Source: Pseudomonadota bacterium
Lineage (GTDB): Bacteria > Desulfobacterota > Desulfovibrionia > Desulfovibrionales > Desulfovibrionaceae
NCBI GenBank assembly: GCA_023435825.1
Contig: JAEZMB010000099.1
Location: forward strand, 1-9,009
Reading direction: 5' to 3'
DNA length: 9,009 nucleotides
Below are positions 5,989 to 9,009 of this stretch, piece after piece; within the stretch, counting starts at the first letter, position 1; the number at the start of each line of letters is the position of its first letter. The position numbers were made by a program, and so were the translations under genes. Under the pieces are notes generated by a model. That model was not told the DNA's origin. It saw nothing but the letters and a program-made list of their open reading frames with translations, and searched no databases.

Positions 5989-7470
5989 ATGGCCGCCCCC
6001 ACCGTCCCCCCCGCTCCCGGCCGCCGCTCCCTGGGCCGCAACTTCCTGGCCCTGGCCGTGTCCCGGGGGCTTCAGGCCGTAAGCGGCTTTTTCGTGCTGC
6101 TGGCGGCGGCCCGGCTTTTGCCCGTGGACGATTTCGGCCGGCTGGGCGCGGTCTCGGCCATGGCCGGCGCGGCGGCGGCCCTGACCTATTTCGGCGTGCA
6201 GCAGGTGATGATCCGGGAGATGGCCTGCTCCCCGGCCGCCTCCGGCGCGGTGGTCGGCCGGGCCGTCCTGCTGCGGGCCGCCCTGGCCCTGGCCGCCGGG
6301 GCGGGACTGGCCCTGGCCGGCGTCTGGTCCGGCTACGACGCGCCCCTTTTCGGCCTGCTGGCCCTGGCCTACGCCCTGGAGCTGTGCCGCTCCTTCGGGA
6401 TGCTCGGCTGCGCCGTGTTCCAGGCCCACGAGCGCATGGGCTTCGAGACGCCCCTGGCCGCCTTGTCGGGGCTGGTCTCCATCCTCGCCGTGGGGCTGGC
6501 CCTGTTTTTGGGCTACGGCGTCCCCGGCGTGCTGGCCGGCCTGCTGACCGCCGCCGCCCTCCATGCCGTCCTGGCCTGGCGGGTGGCCGTGCGCCTCACG
6601 CCGCTGTCTTTTGCCCCGGACGTCCCGGCCCTGCGGGCCATGTTCCTGGCCTCGTCGGTGGTGGGGCTGGGGGTGTTTTTCCAGCAAAACCTGTTCCGGG
6701 CCGGCACGCTGTCCCTGTCCTGGTGGGCCGACCTGTCCGCCGTGGCCGATTTCCAGGCCCCCCACGAGTTTCTCCTCAAGCTCGAAATCGTGCCCCAGGC
6801 GCTGATGCTGGCCGTGTTTCCGGCCCTGGCCCGGCTGGCCCCCACGGATTTCGACACGGCCCGCCGGCTGTTCCGGCTGGTCTTTCGCCACACCCTGCAG
6901 GGCATGGCCCTGCCGGCCTGCCTGCTGGCCCTGTACGCCGAACCGGCCTGCCAGCTGCTTTTTGGCGGCAAATACGCCGGGGCCGCGCCGGTCATGCGCC
7001 TGCTCGCCCTGGCCCTGCCGATGCTGGCCCTGGACATGCTCGTCAACAACCTGCTTGTGGCCATCGGCCGCCAGCGCTATGCCCTGTATTACGCCGGTGC
7101 GGCCCTTTTCCTGGCCTTTGCCGCCAACGCCTTCCTGGTCCCGCGATTCGGGGCCTTGGGCGCGGCCGGCGCGGCCCTGGCCTCGTACGCCTGGCTGCTG
7201 GTCTTTTCGCTGCGCTTCGCCGCCCGCCACGGCTACACGCCCCTGGCCCTGGGGCCGGCCCTGCGCACGGCCTGCGCCGTGGCGGCCTGCCTGGGCGCTT
7301 CGTATCTGCTGCGCGGTTCGCCGCTGCTCGGGGCCCTGGCCGGCACGGCGGCCTACGGCGCGGTGATCCTGGGGCTTAAGGGCGCAACCCGGCGCGACCT
7401 CGCCGAACTGCGCCAGATCCGGCAGGCCGGCCGCGACGCCGCCCTTGCCAAGGAGTCGCCATGTCCCTGA
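5989..7470 (+). CDS. Wzx-type oligosaccharide flippase, MOP superfamily
   Basis: This 493-residue protein is hydrophobic throughout, with about 12-14 membrane helices, and has the usual length for Wzx/RfbX-type flippases that move undecaprenyl-linked repeat units to the periplasmic face. The N-terminus has the family pattern: a short polar lead, then NFLALAVSRGLQAVSGFFVL, followed by ARLLPVDDFGRLGAVSAM. GVQQVMIREMA (69-79) matches the conserved segment with an arginine after helix 2. Near the C-terminal third, APVMRLLALALPMLAL leads to NAFLVPRFGALGAAGAALAS (about 380-399), the very typical 'iP.fG..GAA' signature. The ATG at 5989 is nine bases after the preceding stop, with no clear Shine-Dalgarno, so translation is probably coupled. 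The 3' end overlaps the next gene by ten bases. Family membership is firm; the glycan substrate cannot be read from sequence. Confidence 0.93.
   Translation: MAAPTVPPAPGRRSLGRNFLALAVSRGLQAVSGFFVLLAAARLLPVDDFGRLGAVSAMAGAAAALTYFGVQQVMIREMACSPAASGAVVGRAVLLRAALALAAGAGLALAGVWSGYDAPLFGLLALAYALELCRSFGMLGCAVFQAHERMGFETPLAALSGLVSILAVGLALFLGYGVPGVLAGLLTAAALHAVLAWRVAVRLTPLSFAPDVPALRAMFLASSVVGLGVFFQQNLFRAGTLSLSWWADLSAVADFQAPHEFLLKLEIVPQALMLAVFPALARLAPTDFDTARRLFRLVFRHTLQGMALPACLLALYAEPACQLLFGGKYAGAAPVMRLLALALPMLALDMLVNNLLVAIGRQRYALYYAGAALFLAFAANAFLVPRFGALGAAGAALASYAWLLVFSLRFAARHGYTPLALGPALRTACAVAACLGASYLLRGSPLLGALAGTAAYGAVILGLKGATRRDLAELRQIRQAGRDAALAKESPCP
7450..7455 (+). promoter_or_regulatory. Strong Shine-Dalgarno inside the end of the flippase gene
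   Basis: AAGGAG lies five bases before the ATG at 7461 and within the last codons of the flippase gene. It is the only strong plus-strand ribosome binding site seen in this operon and fixes the start of the phosphodiesterase gene. Confidence 0.8.
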
Positions 7471-9009
7471 CGGCAAAACGTGTGGTGGTCGTCGGCTGGG
7501 ACGGGGCCACCTTCGACGTGGCCAAGCCCCTTTTGGCCCAAGGCCGCATGCCTCATCTGGCCGCGCTTTTGGCCCGTGGCGTCCATGCCCCGCTGTGCTC
7601 CACTGTGCCGCCGGTGACGCCGGTGGCCTGGACGAGCTTCGCCACCGGAGCCAGCCCCGGCCGCCACGGCGTGTGCGACGCCCTGACCCTGGACCCCAGG
7701 ACCCACGAGGTCCGGTTCGTGTCCGCCGCCCAGCGCCGCCTGCCGCCCATCTGGCGCATCCTGTCCGACCGGGGACGGCCGGCCGGCGCGGTCAACGTGC
7801 CCGTGACCTGGCCGCCCGATCCTGTAGACGGCTTCGTCATCCCGGGCATGTTCACCCCCAGCCACGTCGAGGACTTCACCTATCCCCCGGAAATCCGCCG
7901 CGAGGTCGAAGCGAAATTCGGAACCTGCCGCGAATCGCCCATGCTGGACCCCGATCCAGCCAAGTACCTGGCCAACCTGCTGGCCGGGGTGGACGCCCGC
8001 TGCGAGCTGACCTTGTGGCTCATGGAACGCCGGCCGCTGGACTATTTCTGCTCGGTCTTCATGGAATCCGACCGGGTGCAGCATTTCTTCTGGGGCTACC
8101 GCGACCCGGCCCACCCCCGTCACGCCGAGCTGGGCCAGGCCATCGAACAGGTCTACGAGCGCCTGGATGCCGCCCTTGGCCGCATCGTGGCCGCCGCCGG
8201 CCCGGACGCGGCCGTGTGCATCGTCTCGGACCACGGGGCCGGGCCGCTTAAGCGCGCCATTTTCCTCAACCGCTGGCTCATGGACCAGGGCCTGCTCGTC
8301 CTGTCCGGCGACCTGGCCCGGACCCTGGCCGGCCGGCGGCCGCCCTCGGGACTGCGGCGGCTGGTGGCGGCGGCGGCCAAGGCCGTGCTGCCGGCCTCGG
8401 TGGTGGAGGCCCGGCGCAAGGCCCGTTCGGCCGAGCACGCCCGCATCAACAACCTCTTTTCCTCCATCGTGGATTGGCAGCGCTCGGCCTGCGTCTCCGA
8501 AGGCATCGCCGGCGGCATCTTTTTCAACGAGGCCGTGGTGTCCCCGGCCGACCGGCCGGCCCTGGTCGCCCGGCTCAAGGAAGGCCTGGCCGCCATCGTC
8601 GATCCCGAAACCGGAGCCCACCCCTTCGCCGCCGTCCACGCCCGGGAGGAACTCTACCAGGGCGAGGGGACGCCAAACGCCCCGGACGTGGTGACGCTGT
8701 GCGGCCCGGGCTATCAGGTGCTGGTGCCCCACGAGATCGCGCTCTACGCCCAGGACGCGCCCACCGGCCTTTTCGCCGGCCACAAATGGAGCGGCCGCCA
8801 CGAGCAGTACGGCGTCTTCGCCCTGGCCGGGCCGGGCATCGCCGCCGGGCTGGAGCTGGCCGACGCGGCCATGCCCGACGTGACCCCGACCCTGCTCCAC
8901 GCCCTGGGCGAAGCGCCCACCGAAGCCATGGACGGCCGGGTCCTGGCCGGGGCGTTCACGGCCGAAACCCTGGCCGCCCGGCCCGTGGCCGGGGCTGTGG
9001 CCGGAGCTG
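7461..9009 (+). CDS. Alkaline-phosphatase-superfamily phosphodiesterase/nucleotide pyrophosphatase (3' end outside window)
   Basis: The frame is open for 516 codons to the right edge. The protein belongs to the type I phosphodiesterase/nucleotide pyrophosphatase branch of the alkaline phosphatase superfamily, two-metal enzymes that cleave phosphoesters or phosphoanhydrides. All expected active-site residues are visible. They are Asp14 (VVVVGWDGAT), the nucleophile Thr53 (PPVTPVAWTSFATG, 50-63), Asp204 and His208 (ESDRVQHFFW), Asp257 and His258 (IVSDHGAG), and His447 (SGRHEQYGVF). The closing family segment MPDVTPTLLHALG and the following DGRVL are present at about 472-495, so probably only a short tail is missing. 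No signal peptide or membrane helix precedes the first strand, so it should be cytoplasmic. Its start overlaps the flippase stop by ten bases and has a strong AAGGAG, indicating coupled expression. Enzymes of this type do occur in polysaccharide loci, but the substrate is unknown; a nucleotide sugar, a lipid-linked phosphate or a glycan phosphate substituent are all possible. Confidence 0.88.
   Translation, partial: MSLTAKRVVVVGWDGATFDVAKPLLAQGRMPHLAALLARGVHAPLCSTVPPVTPVAWTSFATGASPGRHGVCDALTLDPRTHEVRFVSAAQRRLPPIWRILSDRGRPAGAVNVPVTWPPDPVDGFVIPGMFTPSHVEDFTYPPEIRREVEAKFGTCRESPMLDPDPAKYLANLLAGVDARCELTLWLMERRPLDYFCSVFMESDRVQHFFWGYRDPAHPRHAELGQAIEQVYERLDAALGRIVAAAGPDAAVCIVSDHGAGPLKRAIFLNRWLMDQGLLVLSGDLARTLAGRRPPSGLRRLVAAAAKAVLPASVVEARRKARSAEHARINNLFSSIVDWQRSACVSEGIAGGIFFNEAVVSPADRPALVARLKEGLAAIVDPETGAHPFAAVHAREELYQGEGTPNAPDVVTLCGPGYQVLVPHEIALYAQDAPTGLFAGHKWSGRHEQYGVFALAGPGIAAGLELADAAMPDVTPTLLHALGEAPTEAMDGRVLAGAFTAETLAARPVAGAVAGA

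Noticed and set aside
5013..7379. 788-codon plus-strand ORF in another frame
   Set aside because: It spans the junction of two well-supported genes and gives a Pro/Arg/Gly-rich product with no recognisable motif.
5983..7476. 497-codon minus-strand ORF antisense to the flippase gene
   Set aside because: The Gly/Gln-rich product mirrors the GC-biased third positions of the flippase gene, which has clear family motifs.
7353..8900. 515-codon minus-strand ORF antisense to the phosphodiesterase gene
   Set aside because: No domain is seen, and the opposite strand carries all active-site motifs of the alkaline phosphatase superfamily.

Overview
This window is a high-GC piece of an exopolysaccharide or capsule assembly locus from a Gram-negative bacterium. 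The base composition is very GC-rich by eye, with GCC and CTG codons dominating. That style, together with the gene set, resembles high-GC Desulfovibrionales such as Desulfovibrio/Solidesulfovibrio. This taxonomic reading is inference only, because no marker gene is present.

Two transcription units diverge from a 186-base intergenic region (2844-3029). Leftward, on the minus strand, lies a Wza/GumB-type outer-membrane polysaccharide export lipoprotein (2843-1977). One base after its stop begins a Wzc/GumC-type polysaccharide co-polymerase, which runs off the left edge (1975 to <1). Rightward, on the plus strand, are four tightly packed genes: a secreted HlyD/RND-type periplasmic adaptor (3030-4037), a large polytopic membrane protein that is probably a GT-C-type glycosyltransferase or polymerase (4048-5979), a Wzx-type flippase of the MOP superfamily (5989-7470), and an alkaline-phosphatase-superfamily phosphodiesterase/pyrophosphatase (7461 to >9009). 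Gaps are 10 and 9 bases, and the last two genes overlap by 10 bases, so this looks like one operon.

A coherent model, which is inference, runs as follows. Lipid-linked glycan is made or modified by the membrane enzyme and flipped by the Wzx-like protein. It is then length-controlled by the Wzc-like protein and exported through the Wza-like lipoprotein. The HlyD-like adaptor and the cytoplasmic metal-dependent phosphodiesterase are the less expected parts.

The most notable observation is that the cytoplasmic domain of the Wzc-like protein keeps the overall BY-kinase sequence, including the Walker A' region. However, it has lost the Walker A lysine (Ala540) and the Walker B aspartate (Ala645), so it is probably a pseudokinase. 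The second point of interest is the combination of an orphan HlyD adaptor and a phosphodiesterase with the Wzx/Wza/Wzc export set. The many long ORFs in other frames are byproducts of GC-rich codon usage and are not annotated.
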